A DNA stretch of 64,000 nt from Chitinispirillales bacterium ANBcel5 (lineage in GTDB: Bacteria; Fibrobacterota; Chitinivibrionia; Chitinivibrionales; Chitinispirillaceae): contig JARUKZ010000005.1 in assembly GCA_029688955.1 (NCBI GenBank), forward strand, positions 1 through 64,000. The letters run 5' to 3'. A program made the position numbers and the translations under genes. The notes below the pieces were generated by a model. The model saw only the letters and a list, made by a program, of their open reading frames with translations. It did no database searches and had not been told where the DNA came from. Positions 45,225 to 54,261 of this stretch are shown one piece after another. Each line of letters begins with the position of its first letter. Position 1 is the stretch's first letter.

Positions 45225-46038
45225 TTTTTTTGATCTCCAAAAAAGCCCTGTTTATTATTTGGCTGTCGATTGCAAACTCTTTCGCTATACACATCATCTG
45301 CTCTTCCCGACTAAGGGAGATGCGTTTTGATCCATTCTCAGAAAACAAAGAAAGCGTTTTGTTCTGAAGGTATTTCTGTGCTCCTTCTACCCTACTGGTT
45401 ATAACCGGATAATTCATCATCTCCCAGGCAAAAGAACTCTCCCAGGCTTTGGCAAAAGTGAAAGAATCTACCGGAGCAATCTTATAAACCAGCCTCAGTT
45501 TACGATTCCCTCTGTAAACAGTGTAGAGTTCAAGCTTTTGGCCCCCCGAAACCGGCCGTAACTCAATAGTATTTGTTCCCGTGTTAACAGTTGATACTTT
45601 ATCGTGATAAACGGTAGTAGGAACAAAGAGAAGGTACCCCGGATCAAGAAGCTTTATTGTACCGGATTGCACAATCACAAGACCGCAGTGAGTATCAACC
45701 CCATAGTGGCGATTAGCTAACACCGGATGGGCTTCTATACCCAAAGCATTAAACACAGAGATTATTGCTGCAGTTAGTGAAAAACAGGTTCCCCCTGTTC
45801 CCCACTTAAGATAATCACTTATCAACTCATCAGGATAGCGCATTGCGGATGATGGACTAACCATTGAACCCGATTTTATTATCTTGGTAAGGTTTTCGTA
45901 GGGAATGCAGGAAAAGGCTGCTGACAGTGCGCTGATAAGATGATCCTTATCAGCTTCTGCATCAATCGAAAAGCGTTTTAAAAATCTGTTCAACAGGTTT
46001 TGATCTTTAATCGTTAGATGTGGTGAATCGTGAATCAT
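45193..46038 (-). CDS. arylamine N-acetyltransferase family protein
   Basis: This 281-residue protein has the NAT Cys-His-Asp triad in order: GTGGTCFSLTAA (Cys), VDTHCGLVIV (His), LLDPGYLLF (Asp), preceded by CIPYENLTKI typical of the family (PFENL). NAT enzymes use acetyl-CoA or other acyl-CoA to acylate amines. In operon-like order with DUF4416 downstream (overlap 32 bases). The substrate is unknown. Confidence 0.88.
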   Translation of the reverse strand: MIHDSPHLTIKDQNLLNRFLKRFSIDAEADKDHLISALSAAFSCIPYENLTKIIKSGSMVSPSSAMRYPDELISDYLKWGTGGTCFSLTAAIISVFNALGIEAHPVLANRHYGVDTHCGLVIVQSGTIKLLDPGYLLFVPTTVYHDKVSTVNTGTNTIELRPVSGGQKLELYTVYRGNRKLRLVYKIAPVDSFTFAKAWESSFAWEMMNYPVITSRVEGAQKYLQNKTLSLFSENGSKRISLSREEQMMCIAKEFAIDSQIINRAFLEIKKNGISTPTRPG

Positions 46039-46121
46039 TGTTTTAAGCTCTTTATCTGGATAACTGTGATCTCTTTGGGGTAAGCAAGGATAACCGAACC
46101 ACTACGCACTTGTTCTCCCAT

Positions 46122-46976
46122 TTATGAAACTGTTCCGGATGAAACTCTCCGGGCGAAGAAAAATGAAACGATATAAAAGGCCATCGCTACAAGAACAATG
46201 GTTGCCCCCGATGCTGTAGCCCAATAGTAAGATAAAATAAGCCCGCTGAGACCGGAAACAAAGGAGATGGCAAGTGAAAAAAGGACAAACTGCCGCAAAG
46301 AAGCTGATAAGTTACGGGAAGCCGCTGCGGGAAGTATCAAAAGGGAGTTTATTACAAGAATCCCTATCCATTGCACCGAAATAGTCACTATCACAGCGGT
46401 AAGCGCAGAAAAAAACAGTTCATACCACCAAACATTTACCCCTCTGCTTCTTGCAATGGTAGAGTTAAAGGAGATCAAAAACAAGTTGTTAAAGAAAAAG
46501 ATCCACACTGCCAACACAATAAGCAGCACAATGGCCACCGCTATAATATCGGATTGTGAGAGGCTTAAAAGATCCCCGATCAGGTATCTTGAGTAACGGT
46601 TGAAGCCACCTCTTCTGGAGAGAATCACCACTCCAAGAGCCACTGAAGCCGCCATCACCAGCCCAATCACGGTATCGATGGAGGCTTGTGTATACCGACG
46701 CAAAAACTGTATAACTACCGAAAGGATAACTGCAAAAAGCAACATTGAAGGCAGTGGTTGGGAGATGCCAAGAATTGCCCCTATAGCGATACCGGTAAGT
46801 GCGGCATGTCCGATAGCATCCGAGAAAAACGCCATCTGTTTGCTCACCACAAGGCACCCCGGAAGCGCAAAGAGTGGCGATATCAGTATTACCGCCAAAA
46901 ACGCATGCTGCATAAAACGATACTGTGCCCAGTTGAAGGGAAGTGTTTCAAAGAAGGAATACCACAGCTCAAACAT
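46122..46976 (-). CDS. znuB: zinc/metal ABC transporter permease (ZnuB-like)
   Basis: The ATG at 46976 has GGTGAGG nearby and overlaps the ATPase stop by eight bases; a longer frame to 47069 lies inside the ATPase gene. The 284-residue protein has about eight membrane helices, with PLFALPGCLVVSKQMAFFSDAIGHAALTGIAIG typical of ABC-3 family metal permeases. It completes a zinc importer with the two genes upstream. Confidence 0.9.
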   Translation of the reverse strand: MFELWYSFFETLPFNWAQYRFMQHAFLAVILISPLFALPGCLVVSKQMAFFSDAIGHAALTGIAIGAILGISQPLPSMLLFAVILSVVIQFLRRYTQASIDTVIGLVMAASVALGVVILSRRGGFNRYSRYLIGDLLSLSQSDIIAVAIVLLIVLAVWIFFFNNLFLISFNSTIARSRGVNVWWYELFFSALTAVIVTISVQWIGILVINSLLILPAAASRNLSASLRQFVLFSLAISFVSGLSGLILSYYWATASGATIVLVAMAFYIVSFFFARRVSSGTVS

Positions 46977-47787
46977 TGTCCTCACCCCTATGGTGATGGG
47001 TTCCGCTGTTATTACCGGCGTTAGGAAATGACACTGTACCAAAAATCTCCCGTACTTCAGGGCTGCCAAAAACGGCTTCGCCCGAGCCCTCTACAATTTT
47101 TTCCCCGTTTAAAAATACAACCCTGTCAGCATAAGCGGTGCTTATGGCCAGATCGTGTGACACCATAACTATCGACAGATCATGTTCAGTTCGTAGTTCA
47201 GAAATCATTTTATAAAAGAGATTGAGTCCGGAAAAATCCACACCACTTAGCGGTTCATCTAAAAGGAGTATATCAGGTCTGGGAGTAAGTGCAAGCGAAA
47301 GCATTACCCTCTGCAACTCTCCTCCCGAGAGCTGCCCGATTCTTCGTTTAAGCAGATGCTCCCCCCTTACAGCAGCCAATGCCTTCGAAGCCCTCTCTTT
47401 TACGGTTTTGTCTTGAAATAGCCATCGGGGCTTTTTGGTCAAAGATAACCCGAAAAGGTCTTCTACCGAAAAGGGAGCATGAGTATCAAAAGGCATTTTC
47501 TGGGGGACATAGCCAATTTTTGGAACAATCGGCTCAGACTTTCCAAAGCGATGAAATTTTAATTCCCCCTCATATGGAATTTCACCTGCAATTGCTTTTA
47601 AAAGAGTCGATTTACCCGCTCCGTTTGGACCAATGATAACGATAAACTGTCCACAATGAAAATGTAGATTCACATTGTGCAGTATCGTTGTGCCACCAAG
47701 GGTAACTTTGACCTTCTCTAATCTGGTGCAGCAGCTACGACACACACTTTCTTTTATCTGCTTATAACCGTCTCTGTGATCAATCAT
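46969..47787 (-). CDS. znuC: zinc/metal ABC transporter ATP-binding protein (ZnuC-like)
   Basis: The start is the ATG at 47787, which overlaps the binding-protein stop; a GTG at 47796 is an alternative. The 272-residue protein has Walker A GPNGAGKSTLLKA, the Q-loop YVPQK, signature LSGGELQRV, Walker B ILLLDEP and the switch His in MVSHD. The N-terminus contains a short CRSCC cluster that could bind metal. It energises the ZnuB-like permease. Confidence 0.92.
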   Translation of the reverse strand: MIDHRDGYKQIKESVCRSCCTRLEKVKVTLGGTTILHNVNLHFHCGQFIVIIGPNGAGKSTLLKAIAGEIPYEGELKFHRFGKSEPIVPKIGYVPQKMPFDTHAPFSVEDLFGLSLTKKPRWLFQDKTVKERASKALAAVRGEHLLKRRIGQLSGGELQRVMLSLALTPRPDILLLDEPLSGVDFSGLNLFYKMISELRTEHDLSIVMVSHDLAISTAYADRVVFLNGEKIVEGSGEAVFGSPEVREIFGTVSFPNAGNNSGTHHHRGEDNV

Positions 47788-48778
47788 CGTTTCCACTCAG
47801 CGCTTTAATCAGCACCTCAAGATTATTCTCCATTTGATCAAGATAGGAGTCGGGGCAATCGGGGCCGGTTGAAGCGGGATCAAACACATACACAGAAATC
47901 CCACTTTCAGCAGCAATTGTCTGTGCTAAATGAGGTGATTCTGTGGGTTCAATAAATATCGCTTTCACCTCATTTTTTCTAATTGTCTCAACAGCCCGTA
48001 TAATCTCCGCAGCCGAAGGTTGGCTCTCCGGCTCTCCTTCAACGACAGTCGAAATTTCTAACCCAAACTCATCAGCAAAATAGGACAAATACTCATGAAT
48101 CAATGCGATAGTTCTATGCTCAAGATTCTCTATCTCTTCATGGAATTTGTTTTTAAGACCTTGCAGCCTTTCTATGTAGTTTTCCGCATTTTTCAGGTAT
48201 ATATCGGCATTGACACTATCCCAGCGGCCAAGTTCAGCAGCGATGGTCTCTACCTGCTTAATAGTATTGGATATGCTAACCCACACATGAGGATTTACCA
48301 TACAATCATCGCTGGACTGGTGTTCTGCACTGCGCTCTTCTGTTTCATGATGATGGTGGTCGTGCCCATGGTGATGATCGTGTCCATGATGGTGATGGTG
48401 ATGATGAGCAGAGGAGTATTCGACCAGTGTAATACCTCTACTTGCATCAATGACTTTTAGAACTTCCCTGTTTAAATACAACTGCTCAAATGCCCGTTCC
48501 ATTCCTGCTCCATGAATCACAAAAACGGATGCCTTTTCAAACTTTGCAACCGCATCTGTAGTGAGGTGATAGTCATGGAGGCAACCCAGTGTATTTCCGG
48601 TCATATTTTTAACTTTTACTCCCGGCACATCACTAACGATATTCAAGGTAGAAATGTATACCGGATAAAACGAAGTGAGGATAATTTTTTCTGAACCAGT
48701 TTCCCCTCCACCACAGCAGAGCAATGTGATGAATGGTAAAATCCACAGGTATTTTGCCACCAACTGATTTGTTTTCAA
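47780..48778 (-). CDS. znuA: zinc ABC transporter binding lipoprotein (ZnuA-like)
   Basis: This 332-residue protein appears to start at a TTG (48778), with GAGGA upstream. It has a lipoprotein-like signal with LLCC as a degenerate lipobox. The body is a cluster A-I/ZnuA fold with a His-rich loop (about 125-147, HHHHHHHGHDHHHGHDHHHH) that gathers zinc, then NPHVWVS and IEPTESPHLA metal-ligand segments. It delivers zinc to the ABC permease. The gene follows a Fur-family regulator by 15 bases. Confidence 0.9.
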   Translation of the reverse strand: MKTNQLVAKYLWILPFITLLCCGGGETGSEKIILTSFYPVYISTLNIVSDVPGVKVKNMTGNTLGCLHDYHLTTDAVAKFEKASVFVIHGAGMERAFEQLYLNREVLKVIDASRGITLVEYSSAHHHHHHHGHDHHHGHDHHHHETEERSAEHQSSDDCMVNPHVWVSISNTIKQVETIAAELGRWDSVNADIYLKNAENYIERLQGLKNKFHEEIENLEHRTIALIHEYLSYFADEFGLEISTVVEGEPESQPSAAEIIRAVETIRKNEVKAIFIEPTESPHLAQTIAAESGISVYVFDPASTGPDCPDSYLDQMENNLEVLIKALSGNDD

Positions 48779-48793
48779 ACTATTATCCTCTTT

Positions 48794-49198
48794 TCAAAGG
48801 TTTATACAGTCAACACAACTGCCGTACAGTTCAAAGCTGTGTCCCTCAATCTTAAAAGCATCCTCATCCACTTTTTCCTTTATAGCTTCAAGGGGACAAA
48901 AGTTTAGAGGGATGGTTTTCATACAGTGCCTGCAGACGAAATGATGCACATGTGACGAATCAGAAAGTGTGTATCTGGTGCTGTTTTCAAACTGCCGTTT
49001 AACAGCACTTATAAAACCAGACCTTTGCAACTTTTTAAGATTACGATACACCGTGGAGAGACTTAGATTGTCAAATTCGCGACACAGACCATCAAATACC
49101 TCTTCGGCTGTGAGAGGTTTCATTGCGTAGCGAAGATATGCAATTATTGCTTTTCGCTGCTTTGTCCGGCGCTCACCAATTAAAGGCGATCTATTCAT
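48794..49198 (-). CDS. zur: Fur family regulator, probable zinc repressor (Zur)
   Basis: This 134-residue Fur-family protein has a winged helix (AIIAYLRYAMKPLTAEEVF, LSLSTVYRNLKKLQ) and a C-terminal dimerisation domain with VHHFVCRHC and GSCVDC, the two Cys pairs of the structural zinc site. As the first gene of the zinc importer operon it is most likely Zur, though Fur or PerR cannot be excluded from sequence alone. A candidate operator lies just upstream. Confidence 0.82.
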   Translation of the reverse strand: MNRSPLIGERRTKQRKAIIAYLRYAMKPLTAEEVFDGLCREFDNLSLSTVYRNLKKLQRSGFISAVKRQFENSTRYTLSDSSHVHHFVCRHCMKTIPLNFCPLEAIKEKVDEDAFKIEGHSFELYGSCVDCINL

Positions 49199-49228
49199 GA
49201 CAAGAAACTAATTAAATGTTAGTAGCTA

Positions 49229-49245
49229 TTGCAATCGATTTGCAT
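49229..49245. promoter_or_regulatory. candidate Zur/Fur operator
   Basis: TTGCAATCGATTTGCAT is near-palindromic around AATCGATT with TGCA on each side. It lies about 30 bases upstream of the regulator start, between it and a divergent small transcript. Confidence 0.5.
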
Positions 49246-49282
49246 TAGATATGACAACCTATAGTGCTATTTAAAACAAAGC

Positions 49283-49372
49283 AGCTTGCCCCTTTATTAA
49301 AAGAGACAAGCTAACTAAAACAAAAGGAGGTATTTATGGATTGAACCTTTCCCTGTTTTCTCAGGGTTTTTT
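49283..49372 (+). ncRNA. possible small structured transcript with two-codon ORF
   Basis: On the plus strand, AGCTTG (49283-49288) pairs with CAAGCT (49307-49312). A strong AAAGGAGG (49323-49330) precedes ATG GAT TGA (49336-49344), and a stem CCCTG/CAGGG with TTTTTT (49351-49372) follows. This is the order leader hairpin, ribosome site, tiny ORF, terminator. It diverges from the Zur operon. It may be a regulatory RNA, or a remnant of a lost gene. Confidence 0.35.
49351..49372 (+). terminator. rho-independent terminator
   Basis: CCCTG-TTTTCT-CAGGG followed by six T. On the plus strand it ends the short transcript from the zur side; it overlaps the 3' end of the opposite CrtI-like gene. Confidence 0.6.
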
Positions 49373-50875
49373 GAGAATCGCTTCAGCTACAGCATAACCA
49401 CTTTTAGCGGCAGGACTAATTCCACCGCCCTGTTTTGACCATGCTGAAGCCAGATAGAGGCCTTTTATACCAGTATAGTTCTCAGGTCTTCTGGGTCCGA
49501 TCTGATTTACATTTGGAGCATAGCCATAGACGGCACCTCTTTCATTTAAGGTGTACCTTTTCATAGTCAGCGGTGTAGCTGCTTCCTTATATTCTATCAG
49601 TTCACCTATTCCCGGCATATAGGCTTCTATTCGCTTTAAAATAGTCTGGCTAACTTCTTCTTTTTTACGTTTATATTCCTCTTTACTTAAGTTTTCCCAA
49701 TGTTTAATATCATCCACCAGCACACAAGCCGCAACCGGCGCGTTATCCTTTGAAAGTTTAGCATCAATTATACTGTAATCAACCATCACCAGGGTCTTTT
49801 GTTCATAGTCGGTAGTTGAATTGGATTTTGCCAATTCTTTGAGATTAGTAACACTATCGGGGAATAAGAAAGTAGAGTAGCTATCATTACCCAGTTCAGT
49901 GAGTGGTTTTTTCAATCCCATATAGAGACTGAAAATACTGTGACTTGGTTCATGTGAAGAGTACTTTTTCCTTAAAGATCCGGAAGTCTCTTCAGAAAGC
50001 AGTTCATTCATAAGTGAGGGAAGATTGGCATTACAAACCACATTATCAGCGAATATCTGATTTATTTCACCCTTTTTATTACTGTATTCAACACCATTAA
50101 CGCTCTTTTTTTCACCTAAGACTTTGCTTACCTTCGATTTCAGCAATACTTCCCCGCCCCGGTTTTGGATGTAGTCGACCAGATAACGGGCGATTTGCTG
50201 TGATCCCCCCTGAATGTAGGCTCCTCCGCCCGAAAGAAAGCTCCCCTGAGCACCAATATGATGAAGTGATGAATAGACATAGGGATCATCATGATAATAG
50301 GCGATGTTTGCGCCAAGGATAAGTTTCAGGTCATCGTTGGTAGTAAGCTTATCCATAAAAGAGCCAAAACTTTTAAACAGATACAGAAACAAACCATAGC
50401 AATGTATCAAAAGGGAAGGAATCATATGAAAGCGGGGTTTTCCTTTGGACTGAAAATAGAGGATCTGCTTTCGTATCTTTCTTAACGTTTTTGAATACTT
50501 ATCAAGAGACTTTTTGTCCTGAGGATATTTTTCCTTAAGTAATTTAATTGCCTGGTCTAAATCATCGGGCAGGGTGAATTGAAGGTCATTTCTCACCACC
50601 TTAAAGAATTCCGGTAATCTGATAGGTTGCACGTGTTTTCGAATTTTAAATTCATCAAACAATTTTGAGTTATGGCTTTGAGGATCAAACAGCCCATCTA
50701 TTGCATGAACGGATGCTTCAAAGACAAATTGCTTACGTTTGAATGTTGCAGCATAACCACCCGGAACTGAGTGCTGCTCTAGAACAACCACTTTTTTTCC
50801 TTCTTTAGCCAGCTTTGCTGCGCAAAACAGACCACCTATACCTGCCCCTATAACAATAGCATCATACTTTTGCAC
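49361..50875 (-). CDS. FAD-dependent CrtI/retinol-saturase-like oxidoreductase
   Basis: This 504-residue flavoprotein starts at a GTG (50875). It has the FAD dinucleotide-binding fold AIVIGAGIGGLFCAAKLAKEG, then VVVLEQHSVPGGYAATF, and ends with the second FAD motif GIKGLYLASAWSKQGGGISPAA. It belongs to the phytoene desaturase/carotenoid isomerase/retinol saturase group. No other carotenoid genes lie nearby, so the substrate is unknown. It is a single gene. Confidence 0.85.
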   Translation of the reverse strand: MQKYDAIVIGAGIGGLFCAAKLAKEGKKVVVLEQHSVPGGYAATFKRKQFVFEASVHAIDGLFDPQSHNSKLFDEFKIRKHVQPIRLPEFFKVVRNDLQFTLPDDLDQAIKLLKEKYPQDKKSLDKYSKTLRKIRKQILYFQSKGKPRFHMIPSLLIHCYGLFLYLFKSFGSFMDKLTTNDDLKLILGANIAYYHDDPYVYSSLHHIGAQGSFLSGGGAYIQGGSQQIARYLVDYIQNRGGEVLLKSKVSKVLGEKKSVNGVEYSNKKGEINQIFADNVVCNANLPSLMNELLSEETSGSLRKKYSSHEPSHSIFSLYMGLKKPLTELGNDSYSTFLFPDSVTNLKELAKSNSTTDYEQKTLVMVDYSIIDAKLSKDNAPVAACVLVDDIKHWENLSKEEYKRKKEEVSQTILKRIEAYMPGIGELIEYKEAATPLTMKRYTLNERGAVYGYAPNVNQIGPRRPENYTGIKGLYLASAWSKQGGGISPAAKSGYAVAEAILKKP

Positions 50876-51188
50876 TACTTTTTGCCCCTGAGCCTGAATA
50901 AAAAATTGACTATTGTGTGATATTTTATGGTATAAAGAACATTAAACATAAAAAAGGGCACCTCTGAAAACAATATTTTGCCCCGACATAAAGTTGCATT
51001 CAGCGTTTTTGGGGCTCTAAAACAGCCGTTTTTAGAGCTGTTCATGGGAGTGATACTATCGAAGTTTTCTGCTATAGTCATTTTCCCTAAATACCAGTTG
51101 CCCCAATACTTTAAATAAGGTTATTTTTCTATTGTCTCATCATCCCTGACTCCTTAAGTTTCTAATCCTTTCTCTATATTAAGGAATT

Positions 51189-52589
51189 ATGTTCTTTTCA
51201 AAAAAATTGAATGATTCTGCTCTGCAAAAAACAGCGGAAGTAGTAACCCTGGTCGGTTTATGGGTTTTGATTTTCGCTACCATTGGTACTCCCTACCCAT
51301 TTCATTACGATTCGGTGAACTACGCTCTGGCCATAGCCGAAAAGTTTGACACAGGAATCCATCAACCCCATCCCCCAGGCTACCTTTTCCATATTCTTTT
51401 TGGCAGATTGATATATCTTTTTGTAGATAATCCCTTCTACGTGCAGCAGTTACAGAATATCTTCTATCTATTGGCTGTCCTTCCCTGCTGGTTGATGATT
51501 AAAGGGGTCCAAAAATTTGACCTCATATTCCTGGGTACCTTTCCCCTTATTCTTTTCTTTCCTGCAGTACCAATTATCTTTGCCGCTTCTTTTGCTGCCG
51601 GATGCTGGATGGCAGTGGCGCTCTCGAAGATGGACGAGGGCAGTTGGTCACCGCTTATCCCCGGCTTTATCTTCGCTGTTTCCATAGGCTTCAGACAGGA
51701 TATGCTTATAATGCTTGGCCCCGTTTTTCTGTATTGTTTGATTCGGGGAAGGTACAGAGCAAAGATCTGGCTTAAGCTTGTTGCAATCGGCTTTACAGTT
51801 ACAATGCTTTGGTATATTCCCACCCTAATCTTAAGCGGAGGTCTCGAGCCCTTTAGTCATACAAATGCAGAAAACACAAAGTTTTACCTCTACAGCTCCG
51901 TTCTTTTTGGCGCCCCCTTGCTGGAGAATGTACGCGTTGCACTGAGGTTTCTTCTCTACATGCCAGCCACTTTGGGTCCGGGAGGCATCTGCCTCGTTTT
52001 GATTTGTCTCAAAACCCTTCCCAAAAAGAACTGGATCCCTGTTATTTTGGCACTCGCGCCCATTGTTATCTACGGAACAGTACTCCTGCTCCCCTTCTCC
52101 TATTATTATGCATCAGGGTTGGGTTTTTTCATTTCATGGGTAACGGTAAAAGGGGGGCTACCCGAAAAAAGAAAGTATCTTCTACTGTTTCTGGCGATAC
52201 TAAACATCTCCTTCTTTTGTTTTATGCCAAAGGCCCAATATCAACCGTGGCGGGGAACGTATAAAGACAGAACAATTGTGGAAAACATTGCCAAACAACT
52301 GTTGTACACAGGTGCCAACAGCAGAGAATCGGCTCTGCATCGAAGAGATATTATTGATTTTGCTCAATCTACAATAGCAAAAAGTGACATTTTTTATGTA
52401 GAAGATGATATACTTTGGGATAGAATATGGTGTTACTTGTCCGCTCACAGCTGGAATAACATACATACCCGTGAATTGGAAGAAGCAGAGTTAATACTTG
52501 GCTGGTATAACCCCGAATCAACAAAGGAGTTGGTAGCCCGACACAACAACTTAGCTGTGTACCGGTTACCTCAGCAAGAGCCGCAGTAA
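51189..52589 (+). CDS. GT-C-type membrane glycosyltransferase-like protein
   Basis: This 466-residue protein has about ten membrane helices. After the first there is PYPFHYDSVNYALAIAEKFD and HQPHPPGYLFHILFGRL, the acidic D-containing first loop of GT39/PMT-like GT-C enzymes. The C-terminal 100 residues are soluble and probably extracytoplasmic. It would transfer sugars from polyprenyl carriers on the outer face of the membrane. The stop is directly followed by a methyltransferase start (TAAATG). Confidence 0.65.
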   Translation: MFFSKKLNDSALQKTAEVVTLVGLWVLIFATIGTPYPFHYDSVNYALAIAEKFDTGIHQPHPPGYLFHILFGRLIYLFVDNPFYVQQLQNIFYLLAVLPCWLMIKGVQKFDLIFLGTFPLILFFPAVPIIFAASFAAGCWMAVALSKMDEGSWSPLIPGFIFAVSIGFRQDMLIMLGPVFLYCLIRGRYRAKIWLKLVAIGFTVTMLWYIPTLILSGGLEPFSHTNAENTKFYLYSSVLFGAPLLENVRVALRFLLYMPATLGPGGICLVLICLKTLPKKNWIPVILALAPIVIYGTVLLLPFSYYYASGLGFFISWVTVKGGLPEKRKYLLLFLAILNISFFCFMPKAQYQPWRGTYKDRTIVENIAKQLLYTGANSRESALHRRDIIDFAQSTIAKSDIFYVEDDILWDRIWCYLSAHSWNNIHTRELEEAELILGWYNPESTKELVARHNNLAVYRLPQQEPQ

Positions 52590-53363
52590 ATGAAAACAAG
52601 CACACTTAAACAGCGTATCTATAACAAGCTAACTTCCGAATATTTCTGGTTTTACGGAAACGATACATTAGCCAGGCTGCTCTTTAAAAAACACCTTAAA
52701 GCAACAGCGGGAACAGTTCTTAACATTGGGTGCGGACCCACCGGGTTTTCCCTTCAAAGAAAAGGTATGAGGACAATCAGTGCAGATTTCTCCTTTGAAG
52801 CCTGCACTATAGCTTCAGCCAAAAGCTATAGCCAACAAACTCAATTTGTATGCTGTGATGCGGAGGCTCTACCTTTTAAAAAGGGGTGCTTTGATGCTGT
52901 TGTTGCTCTTGAGCTGTTCGAACATTTAGAAGATGACAAATCTGCCCTGAAGCAGATTATTGCCTGCCTTAAAGAGGGTGGAATTCTACTCTTTTCGGTT
53001 CCGGCATTTCAGTTTCTTTGGGGAAGCCACGACAGATGGAATGAGCATTTCAGAAGATACCGTAAAAAGGATATAAACAGGCTCACCAGTCAAACTTGCC
53101 TGTTTCCTCTATATCGAACCTATTTTAAATCCGGGTTTGTTGTTCCGCTATATCTCTTCAGGAAATTTAAAGCGCTATTTGGTTTTCTGAAACATTCTCA
53201 CGATTTTGTTCAGATACCTTCACCACTGAACACTATGCTTAAACACGCCCTAACCATTGAAGCTACCATAGCTCAACGATTTTCTCTTCCTTTAGGAGTG
53301 ACTCTCTTTTCCGTTTTAGGGAAGGATGGCAAGAGCGATCAATGTGATGCTGAACATGAATAA
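52590..53363 (+). CDS. class I SAM-dependent methyltransferase
   Basis: This 257-residue protein has motif I LNIGCGPTGFSL (variant), then CCDAEALPFKKGCFDAVVALELFEHLEDD and LKEGGILLFSVPAF, as in Methyltransf_11 proteins. It starts straight after the GT-C-like gene and is probably co-transcribed. The last 33 codons (53263-53363) overlap the end of a convergent glycosyltransferase gene. Confidence 0.85.
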   Translation: MKTSTLKQRIYNKLTSEYFWFYGNDTLARLLFKKHLKATAGTVLNIGCGPTGFSLQRKGMRTISADFSFEACTIASAKSYSQQTQFVCCDAEALPFKKGCFDAVVALELFEHLEDDKSALKQIIACLKEGGILLFSVPAFQFLWGSHDRWNEHFRRYRKKDINRLTSQTCLFPLYRTYFKSGFVVPLYLFRKFKALFGFLKHSHDFVQIPSPLNTMLKHALTIEATIAQRFSLPLGVTLFSVLGKDGKSDQCDAEHE

Positions 53364-54261
53364 GGGAACTTTTTTTAACCACCTTGTATATCCGACCAAG
53401 ATACTCGCCGATAATTCCCAGAAATATTGCATTAAGGCCTATTGAAAACAACAACAAAAATGTCGTGGTGGCAAATCCTTTTGGCCAGGTCCCTATACCC
53501 AGTGACCATAGTAAAAAGTAGCCGGAGAACATCAATACGGTCACTGCAGAGATTGCTAAACCCGTCCAGGTAGCAACTCTGAGCGGAACAATCGAATGGT
53601 TTAAAATACCATTAAGACCCAGCTTAAATAGTTTTGCCAATGTGTACTTGCTTTTACCCTTGTGCCTGGCACATCGGTCATACCCTATACCGATTTGCTG
53701 AAACCCCATCGAAGCAATGACACCTCTAAGATAGGTTTGGTCATCATCCATTCGTTTCAGTGCATCTATGATTTTTCGATCGATCAATCGAAAATCACCC
53801 GCATCGGCCGGTATATCGCTTTCACTAAGAAACTTGATCACCGAATACCCCACTTTTCTCAGTTTTTGCATACATGCCGATTCATCTCTTTTGCGCCTGA
53901 TTCCGTACACAACATGATACCCCTGCTCCCATGCTTTTACAAATTTGGGGATAAGTGAGGGTGGGTCCTGAAGATCACAGTCAAGCTGCACTGCCGCATC
54001 ACCACGGGCATGAACCATACCCGAAAAAATAGCCTTTTGATGTCCAAAGTTTTTTGAAAGCTTCAGCACCACTACTCGTTTATCGTGTTTTAGGAGCTTT
54101 TGAAGTCTGAAAAACGTTGAATCAGTACTCCCATCATCAATGAAAATCATCTCTAAGTCATAGTTTTTCAGTGCTGACTCCCATACCCGGCATATCTCTT
54201 TATAGGTAGGTTCAACATTTTCCTCTTCATTAAAGCAGGGAATTATCAGTGAGATTTTCAT
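53263..54261 (-). CDS. GT2 polyprenyl-phosphate sugar transferase (GtrB/DPM-like)
   Basis: This 332-residue enzyme has the GT-A motifs SLIIPCFNEEENV, FIDDGSTDST, and QLDCDLQDPP (DxD-type), then ADAGDFRLIDRK, and two C-terminal membrane helices (about 230-255 and 265-290). These are features of dolichol/undecaprenyl-phosphate mannose or glucose synthases. It would supply the lipid-linked sugar that the GT-C-like enzyme uses; that link is an inference from neighbourhood. Its basic tail after YLGRIYKVVKK is encoded over the methyltransferase gene. Confidence 0.88.
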   Translation of the reverse strand: MKISLIIPCFNEEENVEPTYKEICRVWESALKNYDLEMIFIDDGSTDSTFFRLQKLLKHDKRVVVLKLSKNFGHQKAIFSGMVHARGDAAVQLDCDLQDPPSLIPKFVKAWEQGYHVVYGIRRKRDESACMQKLRKVGYSVIKFLSESDIPADAGDFRLIDRKIIDALKRMDDDQTYLRGVIASMGFQQIGIGYDRCARHKGKSKYTLAKLFKLGLNGILNHSIVPLRVATWTGLAISAVTVLMFSGYFLLWSLGIGTWPKGFATTTFLLLFSIGLNAIFLGIIGEYLGRIYKVVKKSSLIHVQHHIDRSCHPSLKRKRESLLKEEKIVELW

